Origin: Oceaniglobus indicus
Lineage (GTDB): Bacteria; Pseudomonadota; Alphaproteobacteria; Rhodobacterales; Rhodobacteraceae
Direction of reading: 5' to 3'
NCBI RefSeq assembly: GCF_002751875.1
Contig: NZ_NMZM01000003.1
Span: 1-64,000 of the forward strand
Length of the DNA stretch: 64,000 bases
A model generated the notes under the pieces. It searched no databases. It was not told the DNA's origin and saw nothing but the letters and a program-made list of their open reading frames with translations. Below are positions 1 through 7,898 of this stretch, in pieces. A program made the translations under genes and the position numbers. Each line of letters opens with the position of its first letter. The first letter of the stretch is position 1.

Positions 1-66
1 CGCCCTTTAAGGCCTCCAGCGCGACCTTCGCCTTGAACTCCGGCGCATGCTGCTTGCGTTTAGACA
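1..66 (-). CDS. IS3-family transposase OrfA, N-terminal fragment at window edge
   Basis: Reading the minus strand from 66 gives MSKRKQHAPEFKAKV followed by ALEALKG, the typical N-terminus of the small helix-turn-helix OrfA protein of IS3-family insertion sequences. The gene continues beyond the window edge, so only 22 codons are visible. A clear ribosome-binding site (AAGGAG) lies 7-8 bases upstream of the ATG. OrfA normally binds the IS ends and, by programmed frameshifting with OrfB, yields the active transposase. The element appears inserted into the MobC-like gene at 114-341. The family call rests on the N-terminus alone. Confidence 0.75.
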
Positions 67-143
67 TCTGTAATCTCCTTGGTGTTGAAGATCAGCAGAC
101 TGCATATCGTAGCTTATGTCAGTGTCCGAATTTCGGGGGGTAG
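1..143 (-). mobile_element. Terminal part of an IS3-type insertion sequence
   Basis: The element runs from the transposase start (66) outward to about position 143, where the sequence switches to MobC-like coding sequence. The outer end carries CCCCCCGAAATTCGGACA on the minus strand, which resembles an IS terminal repeat. The rest lies outside the window, so the second end and any target duplication cannot be checked. The boundary is estimated to within about 10 bases. Confidence 0.55.
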
Positions 144-341
144 CTTAGTGTTTCGGCGGCGCACCTTCTCCAGGTCTTCGTCGAAGAGCTTGGCTTTGAT
201 GTAAGCCCCGAGCGGCACACCGTTCGCCGCATCCCGCAGCGCGGTTTTTTCTTCAAAGCTGAGCCTTAGCGAGAAAGGGGCTTCCCGCTTGCCTACCGGC
301 TTGGCCGCTGCCTTGTTGAAATCACGTTCCGTAATGCTCAT
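114..341 (-). pseudogene. MobC-like plasmid mobilisation protein, truncated by IS
   Basis: This 75-residue reading frame resembles the start of plasmid mobilisation relaxosome proteins of the MobC type: a basic N-terminus and a ribbon-helix-helix-like stretch (PFSLRLSFEEKTALRDAA, then GVPLGAYIKAKLFDE). MobC proteins help a relaxase open DNA at oriT. From about residue 67 the reading frame appears to run into the IS end, and the last residues (PPEIRTLT) are encoded by IS sequence, so the native C-terminus is missing. ATG at 341 is preferred; a GTG lies just upstream at 344. No relaxase is visible. This is probably a relic of a plasmid or integrative element. Confidence 0.55.
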
Positions 342-618
342 CACCGCACCCCGGATCGTTGTCCTGAGTTACGGTGTTAGGAAAATCACAAGTCTTTAGA
401 ATGGTTTCCCATTCCTACAAGATGTCGAAGAGGGAGTTCAAGTTCTCTCCCTCTACCTGCACCATTTCTTTACAATTTCCGTTGCGGCAAGCCCGCTTTG
501 CCGTCGGGTATAGCCCGCGTCGGCGGGTGACGTCTGTCCGTCAACCTCGGTTGTTCTTCCGTTCGCCACAGTCACTGCGCAGATGCCGGTCGATCGGGAT
601 CTGCGCAGTGACTTTGTC
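342..618. other. Intergenic region without a supported gene
   Basis: A plus-strand open frame at 374-745 crosses this stretch but has atypical composition, no family resemblance and overlaps the lactonase gene, so it is not called. The only structure seen is the hairpin at 571-612. This stretch is the junction between mobile-element debris and the sugar operon. Confidence 0.5.
571..612 (-). terminator. Hairpin terminator of the 619-9011 operon
   Basis: A perfect 14-bp inverted repeat (GTCACTGCGCAGAT at 571-584 and its complement at 599-612) with a 14-base loop lies 7 bases beyond the lactonase stop codon. No T-run follows, so factor-independent termination is likely but not certain. It would end the minus-strand sugar operon. 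Confidence 0.65.
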
Positions 619-1497
619 TCAGCCGCCGAAGCGCGGTTCGGGCACGCCCTTGATCCCGAGGCCGGTGATCTTGAACAGGCTGCCGCGCTGGACGCCGTCG
701 CCGGGGAAGCGGGGCAAGGGGGGCTTGGCCATCGAGGTGACGTAAAGCACGTCGAGATCCGGCCCGCCGAATTGCACCGAGGTCACTTTCTTGACGGGCA
801 TCTGAATTTCGCGCTCGAGCGTTCCGTCGGGCGCGAAACGGCACAACCGCCCGTCATAGACCAACGCCATCCAATAGCAGCCCTCGGCATCCACCGTCGC
901 GCCGTCCGCCGCGCCACCGTTCGATGTGTCGACCTTGACGAAGGTGCGCCGGTTCGAGATGGCGCCGCTGGCGATGTCATAGTCATAGGCCCAGACTTCG
1001 CCGGTCCAGGTGTCGGTGAAATAGAACGTCTTGTCGTCGGGGCTGAAACACGGACCGTTCGAGCAGATGATCCCGTCTTCCACGCGGGTCACGCTCAGGT
1101 CGGGATCGACGCGATACAGCGCGCCTTTCGGCCCCTCCTCCATCGTGTCCATGGACCCGGCGAAGAAACGTCCGGCGCGGTCGCATTTGCCGTCGTTGAT
1201 CCGCGTGGTGTCCATGTCGGGTTCGGGATCGTGCAGCAGTTCGCAATCGCCCGTGGCGAAGTCGAGGAGCCAGAACCCCTTGTCCAGCGACACGATCGCG
1301 CCCTTGCCATCCTTGCGCAAGGCCATCGACCCGATCTTGCCCGGCACATCCCAAGCGCGCAGTTCGGTCCCGTCGGCGGTGCAGCGGAACACCCGTCCAT
1401 CCATCGAGTCGATGAAATAGAGCCGCTGCTGTTCCACGTCCCAGACCGGGCCTTCGCCCAGCGTCGTCTTCACATCCAGCAATACGTCGATCTGCAT
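619..1497 (-). CDS. SMP-30/gluconolactonase/LRE family lactonase
   Basis: A 292-residue protein of the SMP-30/gluconolactonase/LRE family, six-bladed beta-propeller lactonases that hydrolyse sugar lactones to sugar acids with a divalent metal. Family residues are visible: Glu15 in GEGPVWD, the NDGKCD stretch, and SNGPCFSPDD followed by FTDT, which supply the Glu/Asn/Asp metal ligands. ATG at 1497 is chosen because AGGACAG precedes it and the family N-terminus begins there; the open frame extends further upstream without similarity. It is the last gene of the minus-strand operon, 22 bases after the BKACE gene, and would open the lactone formed by a sugar dehydrogenase. The exact sugar is unknown. 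Confidence 0.88.
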   Translation of the reverse strand: MQIDVLLDVKTTLGEGPVWDVEQQRLYFIDSMDGRVFRCTADGTELRAWDVPGKIGSMALRKDGKGAIVSLDKGFWLLDFATGDCELLHDPEPDMDTTRINDGKCDRAGRFFAGSMDTMEEGPKGALYRVDPDLSVTRVEDGIICSNGPCFSPDDKTFYFTDTWTGEVWAYDYDIASGAISNRRTFVKVDTSNGGAADGATVDAEGCYWMALVYDGRLCRFAPDGTLEREIQMPVKKVTSVQFGGPDLDVLYVTSMAKPPLPRFPGDGVQRGSLFKITGLGIKGVPEPRFGG

Positions 1498-1519
1498 GTC
1501 CTGTCCTTTCCGTTCCGGT

Positions 1520-2452
1520 TCAGAAACCCACCGCGTCGCCACCCTTGAGCGACAGCATTTCGCGCGCTTCGTCGGGCGTCGCGATCTCCAGGCCCAGGCC
1601 CTCGACCAGGTTGCGCGCCTTGGTGACCTGTTGGGCATTGCTTTCGGCCAGTTTGCCGCGCGAGATCCAGATGCTGTCTTCCAGGCCGACACGGATGTTG
1701 CCGCCCATGGACACCGCTTGCGTGGCGATGCGGAACTGATCCTTGCCGGCCCCCAGAACCGACCAGCGGTAATCCTTGCCGAACAGCCGGTCGGCGGTGC
1801 GCTTCATGTGCATCACGTCTTCGGGATGGGTGCCGATGCCGCCCAGCAGGCCGAACACCGATTGCACGAAGAACGGCGGCTTGACCAATCCGCGGTCAGC
1901 AAAATGCGCCAGATTGTAGAGGTGCGAGATGTCGTAGCATTCGAACTCGAACCGGGTGCCGTTGCCATAGCAGGTTTCCAGCACATATTCGATGTCCTTG
2001 AACGAATTGCGGAACACCAGGTCGCGCGACCCTTCCAGGTGCTCGCGTTCCCATTCGTGCTTGAATTCCTTGTATTTCGCCAGCAGCGGGAAGAAGCCGA
2101 AGTTCATCGACCCCATATTCAGCGACGCCACCTCGGGTTGCCATTTGGCCGCCGGCTTGGTGCGTTCGTCCACCGTCATGTAGGGGGATCCGCCGGTGGT
2201 GATGTTGACCACGGCGTTGGTCGCCTGCTTGATCCGGCCGAGGAAGGGTTCGAAAGCCTCGGCGCTCTGGTCGGGTTTGCCGGTTTCGGGGTCGCGGGCG
2301 TGCAGGTGCAGGATGGCGGCCCCGGCTTCGGCGGCGCCGATGGCCGCGGCGGCGATTTCATCTGCCGTGATCGGCAGGTGGTCCGACATGGTCGGGGTGT
2401 GGATCGCGCCGGTTACGGCGCAGGTGATGATTACCTTTTCGGGGGCTGCCAT
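1520..2452 (-). CDS. Beta-keto acid cleavage enzyme (BKACE, DUF849)
   Basis: A 310-residue member of the DUF849/BKACE family, founded by 3-keto-5-aminohexanoate cleavage enzyme Kce. These zinc enzymes use acetyl-CoA to cleave beta-keto acids into an acyl-CoA and an acetoacetate-type product. The TIM-barrel signature is clear: ITCAVTGAIHTP near the N-terminus, the zinc pair His49/His51 in HLHARDP, a GGSPYMT-like loop and the late VGLEDSIW stretch carrying the third ligand Glu. ATG at 2452 is 5 bases after the preceding stop, so translation is probably coupled. Its upstream neighbour is a predicted 3-hydroxy-acid dehydrogenase that could supply the beta-keto acid. A similar pair acts in carnitine degradation, but the ribose-type transporter here points to a sugar acid. 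Confidence 0.88.
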   Translation of the reverse strand: MAAPEKVIITCAVTGAIHTPTMSDHLPITADEIAAAAIGAAEAGAAILHLHARDPETGKPDQSAEAFEPFLGRIKQATNAVVNITTGGSPYMTVDERTKPAAKWQPEVASLNMGSMNFGFFPLLAKYKEFKHEWEREHLEGSRDLVFRNSFKDIEYVLETCYGNGTRFEFECYDISHLYNLAHFADRGLVKPPFFVQSVFGLLGGIGTHPEDVMHMKRTADRLFGKDYRWSVLGAGKDQFRIATQAVSMGGNIRVGLEDSIWISRGKLAESNAQQVTKARNLVEGLGLEIATPDEAREMLSLKGGDAVGF

Positions 2453-2456
2453 GGGG

Positions 2457-3404
2457 TCATTCTCCTGTTTCTTCGGTAACGCTGCGCTTGTGCGCGGCAA
2501 GGGCCATGAGCCGACGGTCGCGCCAGGCCTGTCGTTCTGCAAGCCCGTCTTTCGGCAGCATGGCGCGGCGGTCGGCTTCGATCCGGTCCAGAACCTCACC
2601 GCGCCAATCGGCGGCGGGCTGTGCGGCCATGTCGTCGTAAATTCCGGCGTAGCGTTCGACATAGTCGCGCACACCGCCGGGTGCGTTCAGGTCGATGGTT
2701 TCAAACGGCCCCATGAAGGACCAGCGCAGGGCCAGGCCTTCGCGGATGCCGATATCGACATCCTCGGCGCTGGCAAATCCGCCCGCGACCAGTCGGAACG
2801 CCTCGTGCAGCAATGCGCCCTGCATCCGGTTCATCACGAACCCGTCGATTTCACGCGCCATGACGATGGGCTTCATCCCGGCCCGGCGCAGCATGTCGGC
2901 CGTGCGTTCGACCAGCGCGGGATCGGTCCAGGGGGCGGGCACCAGTTCAGCCGCCGGCACAAGGTAGGCGGGGTTGATCGGGTGGTTCACCATCACGCGG
3001 TGTCGGCCTTTCAACCCCTCCGAGATGGCGGATGGCAACAGCGCGGATGAAGATGAGGCAAGCACCGTGTCCGATCCGGCAAGGGCGTCAAGCGTCGCAA
3101 AGATCTCGCGCTTTACGTCGATATCCTCGAACGTGCTTTCCTGCACGTGCAGCGCCCCGTCCAGCGCCGCCTCCAATGTCGCGGTCGGACGGATCAACGC
3201 CAAAGCGTCTTGCGCCGATCCGTCGATCAGGCCGCGCCGTTCGAGTTCGGGCAGCATATCGGCGCAGAAGGCACGGGCGGCGTCGGGCGCGTCGGGCCGT
3301 GCATCCCACAACCGGACCTCGTGACCGGCCCGCGCAAAGACCATGGCCCACGAACGTCCGATCAGCCCCGATCCGACGCAGGCGACAGGTGCCGGCGCGG
3401 TCAT
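2457..3404 (-). CDS. 3-hydroxyacyl-CoA dehydrogenase-family enzyme, L-gulonate 3-dehydrogenase-like
   Basis: A 315-residue protein of the 3-hydroxyacyl-CoA dehydrogenase superfamily. Its closest recognisable pattern is lambda-crystallin/L-gulonate 3-dehydrogenase (CRYL1): a Rossmann GSGLIGRSWAMVFA stretch (11-24), HVQES (86-90), the SSSS segment (117-120), catalytic His141 in NHPINPAY with Glu153, and the C-terminal QWRD-like AWRDRRLMAL. Such enzymes oxidise the C3 hydroxyl of free hydroxy acids with NAD. Carnitine dehydrogenase is a related alternative. ATG at 3404 overlaps the SDR stop codon (ATGA), a coupled junction; a GTG one codon upstream is less likely. Its product, a 3-keto acid, is what the adjacent BKACE consumes. 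Confidence 0.82.
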   Translation of the reverse strand: MTAPAPVACVGSGLIGRSWAMVFARAGHEVRLWDARPDAPDAARAFCADMLPELERRGLIDGSAQDALALIRPTATLEAALDGALHVQESTFEDIDVKREIFATLDALAGSDTVLASSSSALLPSAISEGLKGRHRVMVNHPINPAYLVPAAELVPAPWTDPALVERTADMLRRAGMKPIVMAREIDGFVMNRMQGALLHEAFRLVAGGFASAEDVDIGIREGLALRWSFMGPFETIDLNAPGGVRDYVERYAGIYDDMAAQPAADWRGEVLDRIEADRRAMLPKDGLAERQAWRDRRLMALAAHKRSVTEETGE

Positions 3405-4189
3405 CACAAGGCCTCCACGTTGCCGTCCACCGGAAAGCTCTGCCCTGACAGGTTGCGCCCGGCGTCCGAGATCAGGAAGGCGGCCATGTCGGCCACGTCC
3501 TCGGGCGGGGTCATGCGCCGCAGCGAGATCCGTTCGAGGTAATCGGCCTTCATCTGCTCATGGCTGACGCCGGTCTGTTTCGCACGGTCCGCGATGACGC
3601 CTTCCATGCGCGGCCCTTCGATGATGCCCGGCAGGATCGCGTTGGCGCGGATGTTCGACGGGCCAAGTTCCTTGGCCAGCGATTGGGTAAAGCCGATGAT
3701 GCCCCATTTCGCCGAGGAATAGGGCGTGCGGTATGCATATCCGAACCGTCCCGCCGCGGACGAGATGTTGACGATGGCGCCCCCGCCCGCGGTCTTCAGC
3801 ATGGGCACCGCGAAATGCGTGCACAGGAATTGACCGGTCAGGCAGATGTCGATGCAGCGCTTCCAGTCGGCCAGCGAAATCTCGTCAACGCCGCCGGTGG
3901 GTCCGGCGATGCCCGCATTGTTCACCAGCGCGTCCAGCCCGCCCATCGTGGTCTTTACCTGCTCGAAGAAGGCGGCAACCTGCGCCTCGTCCGAGACGTC
4001 GGCGATGACGGCGACCTCGGCCCCCAGTTCGTTCGCGGCAGCGTCCAGCGCGGTGGCGTCCACGTCGCAGATCGCGACGCGCGCCCCCTGTTTCACCAGC
4101 GCCCGCGCGATGCAGATCCCGATGCCCCCGGCGCCGGCAGTGATGGCGATACGCAGACCCGCAAGGCCGGGCAGTTTCATGTCTTTCAT
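3404..4189 (-). CDS. SDR-family oxidoreductase (probable sugar dehydrogenase)
   Basis: A 261-residue classical short-chain dehydrogenase. Visible features are the NAD(P) motif TAGAGGIG (17-24), Asp42 after beta-2 (suggesting NAD preference), NNAG (90-93), catalytic Ser144, and Tyr157 with Lys161 in YSSAK. The C-terminus ends SGQSFPVDGN as in many sugar and polyol dehydrogenases. ATG at 4189 is chosen because GGAG lies 8 bases upstream; the track of upstream codons has no similarity. It lies 13 bases after the permease gene. With a lactonase in the same operon, the simplest reading is oxidation of an aldose to its lactone, although oxidation of a polyol or sugar acid is equally allowed by the family. 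Confidence 0.85.
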   Translation of the reverse strand: MKDMKLPGLAGLRIAITAGAGGIGICIARALVKQGARVAICDVDATALDAAANELGAEVAVIADVSDEAQVAAFFEQVKTTMGGLDALVNNAGIAGPTGGVDEISLADWKRCIDICLTGQFLCTHFAVPMLKTAGGGAIVNISSAAGRFGYAYRTPYSSAKWGIIGFTQSLAKELGPSNIRANAILPGIIEGPRMEGVIADRAKQTGVSHEQMKADYLERISLRRMTPPEDVADMAAFLISDAGRNLSGQSFPVDGNVEAL

Positions 4190-4202
4190 GTCTTTCTCTC
4201 CT

Positions 4203-6266
4203 TCAATCCCGAAGCGCGATGACGGCGGCAAGAATGACCAGCCCGAAGAAAACCGCGCGGAACGCGATGGGCAGCGCGGTTCCGGCCAGCAGCGTCTGCA
4301 TCGCCGTCAGCAACAGCGCGCCGCCCAGCATCCCGGCATAATGCCCCCGGCCCCCGGTGATCAGGGCACCACCCACCACCACGACCGCGATCGAGGGCAG
4401 CAGGTAATCGTCGCCCATGCCCAGACTGGCCTGGCCCGAAAACCCGGCAAGCAGGATGCCCACCAAGGCCGCACAAAGCGCGGACAGCACATAGACCGAG
4501 ATGATGACACGCCCGGTGCGAACCCCCGAAAGCCGCGCGGCGACCTCGCTGTTGCCGACGGCATAGATGCGGCGGCCAAAGGCCGTGCGCCCCAGCAACA
4601 GGATCGCGAAGGCGACGAAAACCACCATCAGCAGCACGACAGGCGTGAATCCGGCAACCTTGGCCGTCATCAGCCACCGCAGGGCGGGCGGCGCGAAACC
4701 CGCCGGCGTGCCGCCCGACCAGATCAGCGCGACACCTTGCAGCACGCCGTTCATCGCCAGGGTGACCACGATGGGCGACAGGCCCAGCGCGACCACCCCC
4801 AGCCCGTTCAGCAATCCGACGCCCACCGCCACCAGCATCACCACCGGAATGGCCGTCCACAGCGCGGCGTCGTTGCCGCCCACAAGCCCGGTCAGCAACA
4901 CGCCCGAAAGCGCGATCCCCCAAGGCAGCGACAGGTCCAGACCGCCGGTCAGGATCACCGCCCCCTGCCCCAGTGCAAGGATGGCCAGGAAACTGGACAG
5001 CACCAACAGCGAGTTCCAGTAATGCTGATTGCCGAACACGTTGCCCAGAACCAGTTGCGTGACGATCAGCACCACCACAAGGCAGATCCACGCCGGCAAG
5101 GCATGGCGCAGGGTGTGCCCGTGCCTTTGTAGAAAACGCAACCGTGGCGTCTCGGCCGCGGGTTCGGTGAAGGCAAGTCGGCGATCCTCACGCGGGCGTT
5201 GGCTGACCAGCCGTCCGGCTCGGCGCGCACCAATCGCGGCCATCAGATCGCGCAACCGGCGCGACAGGACGCTGTCGGCGGAAAGCGAACCGGCCAGCAC
5301 CGCGATCATCAGAACGGCGCTTTCCGCGATGGTTGCGTAATAGGCCGAAACGTTCAGCGACAACAACAGGTTGACCACGATCATCAGGACGTAGGCGCCC
5401 AGGATCGTGCCGACGATGCCGCCCTTGCCACCGCCCAGCCGCGTGCCGCCGATGACCACCGCCGCGAAGGTCGGCAGCAGCAGCGCGTTGCCGACCAGCG
5501 GATCGCCCGACCCGGTCTGCGCGCTGACGAACACGCCCGCCAGCCCATAGAGTCCACCGGCCAGAACATAGGTCACGAAGGTGGTGGTGCGGGTGCGCAG
5601 CCCGGTGGCATGGGCCGCCTCGGGATCGCTGCCCACGGCATAGAGCGTCACGCCATAGGAGGTCCGCTTCAGCCAGAACCACAGCACGACCAGAACTGCC
5701 AGAACCGCCACCGGCGCGGGCAGCAAGTTGGGGATCGCGTCGCCCAGGTAAAAGGCGCCCAGCGTCGGCGCGATGAAACCGCCCGGCGTGTCCATCACCA
5801 GCAGGGTGATGCCCTGCACGATGAACATCACCGCCAGGGTCACGACGATCGGCTGCAGCCGCATCACCGCCACGAAGAAACCGTTGACCGCCCCCACACC
5901 GGCCCCGATGAGGATGCCCACCAGCGTCCAGAGCGGCGCCGAGGCTTGCATGTTGGCGGGATCCATGTTGGTTGCCAGCACCGCGTTCACCAGCGAAACC
6001 ACCGCCCCGGCCGACAAATCGAACCCGCCTGACAGGATCACCAGGGTCTGCCCCACCGCCGCGATCGCCGTCGTGGCGCCGCCGCTGGCCAGGAACGAGA
6101 TGTCGAAATAGCTCAGCGGATAGGGGCTGAGCGCGGCGTTCAGCCACAAAAGGCCAAGGAACACCAGGGCGGCAACGATCACCGCCTGGCCCCGGCGCAC
6201 GCTTCGCAAACCACGCGCGATCGCGCCGCGCCGGTCGGGGGCGGTATCGGTCGTCGGGTCGGTCAT
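4203..6266 (-). CDS. Fused double RbsC-type sugar ABC transporter permease
   Basis: A 687-residue membrane protein in which two complete ribose-type (RbsC/BPD_transp_2) permeases are joined in one chain. The first half has SGGFDLSAGAVVSL (about 79-92) and a GGTRLGGGKG motif; the second repeats the pattern with TGGLDLSLPWGIALS and GGALITGGRG. Each half carries about eight to ten hydrophobic segments. The linker around residues 335-380 is basic and polar, fitting a cytoplasmic loop. Ribose-family importers normally use a homodimer or two separate permeases (compare E. coli YtfT/YjfF), so one fused chain would supply the whole channel. ATG overlaps the ATPase stop by 4 bases. Confidence 0.9.
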   Translation of the reverse strand: MTDPTTDTAPDRRGAIARGLRSVRRGQAVIVAALVFLGLLWLNAALSPYPLSYFDISFLASGGATTAIAAVGQTLVILSGGFDLSAGAVVSLVNAVLATNMDPANMQASAPLWTLVGILIGAGVGAVNGFFVAVMRLQPIVVTLAVMFIVQGITLLVMDTPGGFIAPTLGAFYLGDAIPNLLPAPVAVLAVLVVLWFWLKRTSYGVTLYAVGSDPEAAHATGLRTRTTTFVTYVLAGGLYGLAGVFVSAQTGSGDPLVGNALLLPTFAAVVIGGTRLGGGKGGIVGTILGAYVLMIVVNLLLSLNVSAYYATIAESAVLMIAVLAGSLSADSVLSRRLRDLMAAIGARRAGRLVSQRPREDRRLAFTEPAAETPRLRFLQRHGHTLRHALPAWICLVVVLIVTQLVLGNVFGNQHYWNSLLVLSSFLAILALGQGAVILTGGLDLSLPWGIALSGVLLTGLVGGNDAALWTAIPVVMLVAVGVGLLNGLGVVALGLSPIVVTLAMNGVLQGVALIWSGGTPAGFAPPALRWLMTAKVAGFTPVVLLMVVFVAFAILLLGRTAFGRRIYAVGNSEVAARLSGVRTGRVIISVYVLSALCAALVGILLAGFSGQASLGMGDDYLLPSIAVVVVGGALITGGRGHYAGMLGGALLLTAMQTLLAGTALPIAFRAVFFGLVILAAVIALRD

Positions 6267-7825
6267 CGGCTCACCTCCGCCGTATTGCCCCGCGCCAGCG
6301 GATCGGTTCCGCCCAGCGTTTCCTGCATGATCGCATTCTCGGTCAGCTTGTCGCCCTCCAGCCAGCGGCTCAGCCGGCCCTCGTAAAGCACCCCGACTCG
6401 GTCACACAGGTGAACAAGTTCGGGAATCTCGGTCGAATGGAACAGGATCGCGCCGCCCGCATCGGCATAGGCGCGAAACAGGGCGTAAAGCTGTTGTTTG
6501 GTGCCGACATCGATGCCGCGGGTCGGATCGAACAGCAACAGGATGCGGCTCTGCGCCACCAGCCATTTGGCGATCACGATTTTCTGCTGGTTGCCGCCGG
6601 AAAAGGCCCCGGCGGGCAGGTAATGCGCGCGCGCGTCAACCTCGACCGCGTCGAAGGCCCCGGCGGCCGCGCGGGATTCGGCCGCGCCGTTCAAAAGCGG
6701 GCCGCGATGGAACCGCCCCAGCACCGGCAGGGTCGCGTTCTGGCGTCCGACCAGTTTCAGGAACAAGCCTTCGGTCTTGCGATCCTCGGGCACAAGGCCG
6801 ATGGCCACAGACGGATCCAGCGCATCCGCCGCCGAGCGCAGGTGCAACGGCGCACCGTCCAGTTCCATGTGGCCCGCGGTCACGGGTTCTTCACCGAACA
6901 AGGCGGGAAACAGCGCCTCCTGCCCCATGCCCTGCAACCCGGCGATGCCCAGGATCTCGCCCTTGTGCAACGCCAGGTCCATGCCGCGCAGCTTGGCCCC
7001 CGCCGCCATCCCCCGGGTCGCCAGCACGGGCGTTTCGCCGGTGCGCGCACGCACCGGGCGGCGCGGCGGAAAGGCGTTTTCGATCGACCGGCCGATGATC
7101 ATCTCGACCACCTCGTCATCGCTCAGCTCGTCCACCCGGGCCGAGCGGACCGACTTGCCGTTGCGCAGGATCGTCATGGTGTCACAGAACGAACGCACCT
7201 CGGGCAGGCGGTGCGAGATGAAGATCACCGTGATCCCCCGCCGCTTGGCATCCGCGATGATGCGGCCCAACCAGTCGACATCGCTGCCCGACAACGCCGA
7301 TGTCGGTTCGTCCAGCAACAGGATCGTCGGACGCCGATACAGCGCGCGGGCGATTTCGATCTTCTGCCGGGTGGCAAGGTTCAGATCGGCGGCCAGCGTC
7401 CCTGGATCGACCGCCAGGTCCAGCGATGCAAACAGCGCGCTTACCTCGCGGTGCACTTTCCTTCGGTTCAGCGTGGCCAGCGGGGTCAAGGGCGCGCGCG
7501 GCAACAGCATGTTGTCCAGCACGGTCAGGTCCGGCACCAGCGTCAGTTCCTGAAACGCCGTCTGCACACCGCTGGCATGGGCATCGCGGGCGTTCTTCGG
7601 GCGCACTTCGCGCCCGCGGATGTGGATCGTGCCGGAATCGGGGCGAACCAGCCCCGACAGCAGTTTCATAGTGGTCGACTTGCCTGCGCCGTTTTCGCCC
7701 AGCAGGGCATGGACCGTTCCCGCCGCGACCGAGAAACTGACGTCGCTGTTGGCGACGGTCGGGCCATAGGCCTTGGTCAGCCCCGCGACCTCGACCGCCG
7801 GCGCGGTTTCGTGTGTGGAGGACAT
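6263..7825 (-). CDS. Ribose-type sugar ABC transporter ATPase (RbsA-like)
   Basis: A 520-residue protein with two ABC domains in tandem, as in RbsA/XylG/MglA. The first domain has Walker A GENGAGKST, a Q-loop around QTAFQELTLV and Walker B LLLDEPTSAL, with a degenerate signature (LATRQKIEIARAL). The second has a degenerate Walker A (GLQGMGQEAL) but an intact LSGGNQQK-type signature and LLLFDPTRGIDVG, the normal asymmetry of this family. ATG at 7825 has AGAGG upstream; an upstream extension in the same frame has no ABC similarity. It sits 73 bases after the binding protein gene and overlaps the permease. Confidence 0.92.
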   Translation of the reverse strand: MSSTHETAPAVEVAGLTKAYGPTVANSDVSFSVAAGTVHALLGENGAGKSTTMKLLSGLVRPDSGTIHIRGREVRPKNARDAHASGVQTAFQELTLVPDLTVLDNMLLPRAPLTPLATLNRRKVHREVSALFASLDLAVDPGTLAADLNLATRQKIEIARALYRRPTILLLDEPTSALSGSDVDWLGRIIADAKRRGITVIFISHRLPEVRSFCDTMTILRNGKSVRSARVDELSDDEVVEMIIGRSIENAFPPRRPVRARTGETPVLATRGMAAGAKLRGMDLALHKGEILGIAGLQGMGQEALFPALFGEEPVTAGHMELDGAPLHLRSAADALDPSVAIGLVPEDRKTEGLFLKLVGRQNATLPVLGRFHRGPLLNGAAESRAAAGAFDAVEVDARAHYLPAGAFSGGNQQKIVIAKWLVAQSRILLLFDPTRGIDVGTKQQLYALFRAYADAGGAILFHSTEIPELVHLCDRVGVLYEGRLSRWLEGDKLTENAIMQETLGGTDPLARGNTAEVSR

Positions 7826-7898
7826 CTGGCCTCTTCCGCATCTGGATGAATTGCGCGATCTCCGACGCCAAGACGACGCCGGAGACCGAAGGACAGGC

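Noticed and set aside
374-745. Plus-strand ORF of 123 codons
   Set aside because: Ser/Arg-rich with no recognisable domain, overlaps the lactonase gene on the other strand and lacks a good ribosome-binding site.
2457-3404. Carnitine dehydrogenase/dehydrocarnitine cleavage pair
   Set aside because: The enzyme families fit, but the ribose-type importer, SDR and lactonase of the same operon favour a sugar acid; kept as an alternative only.
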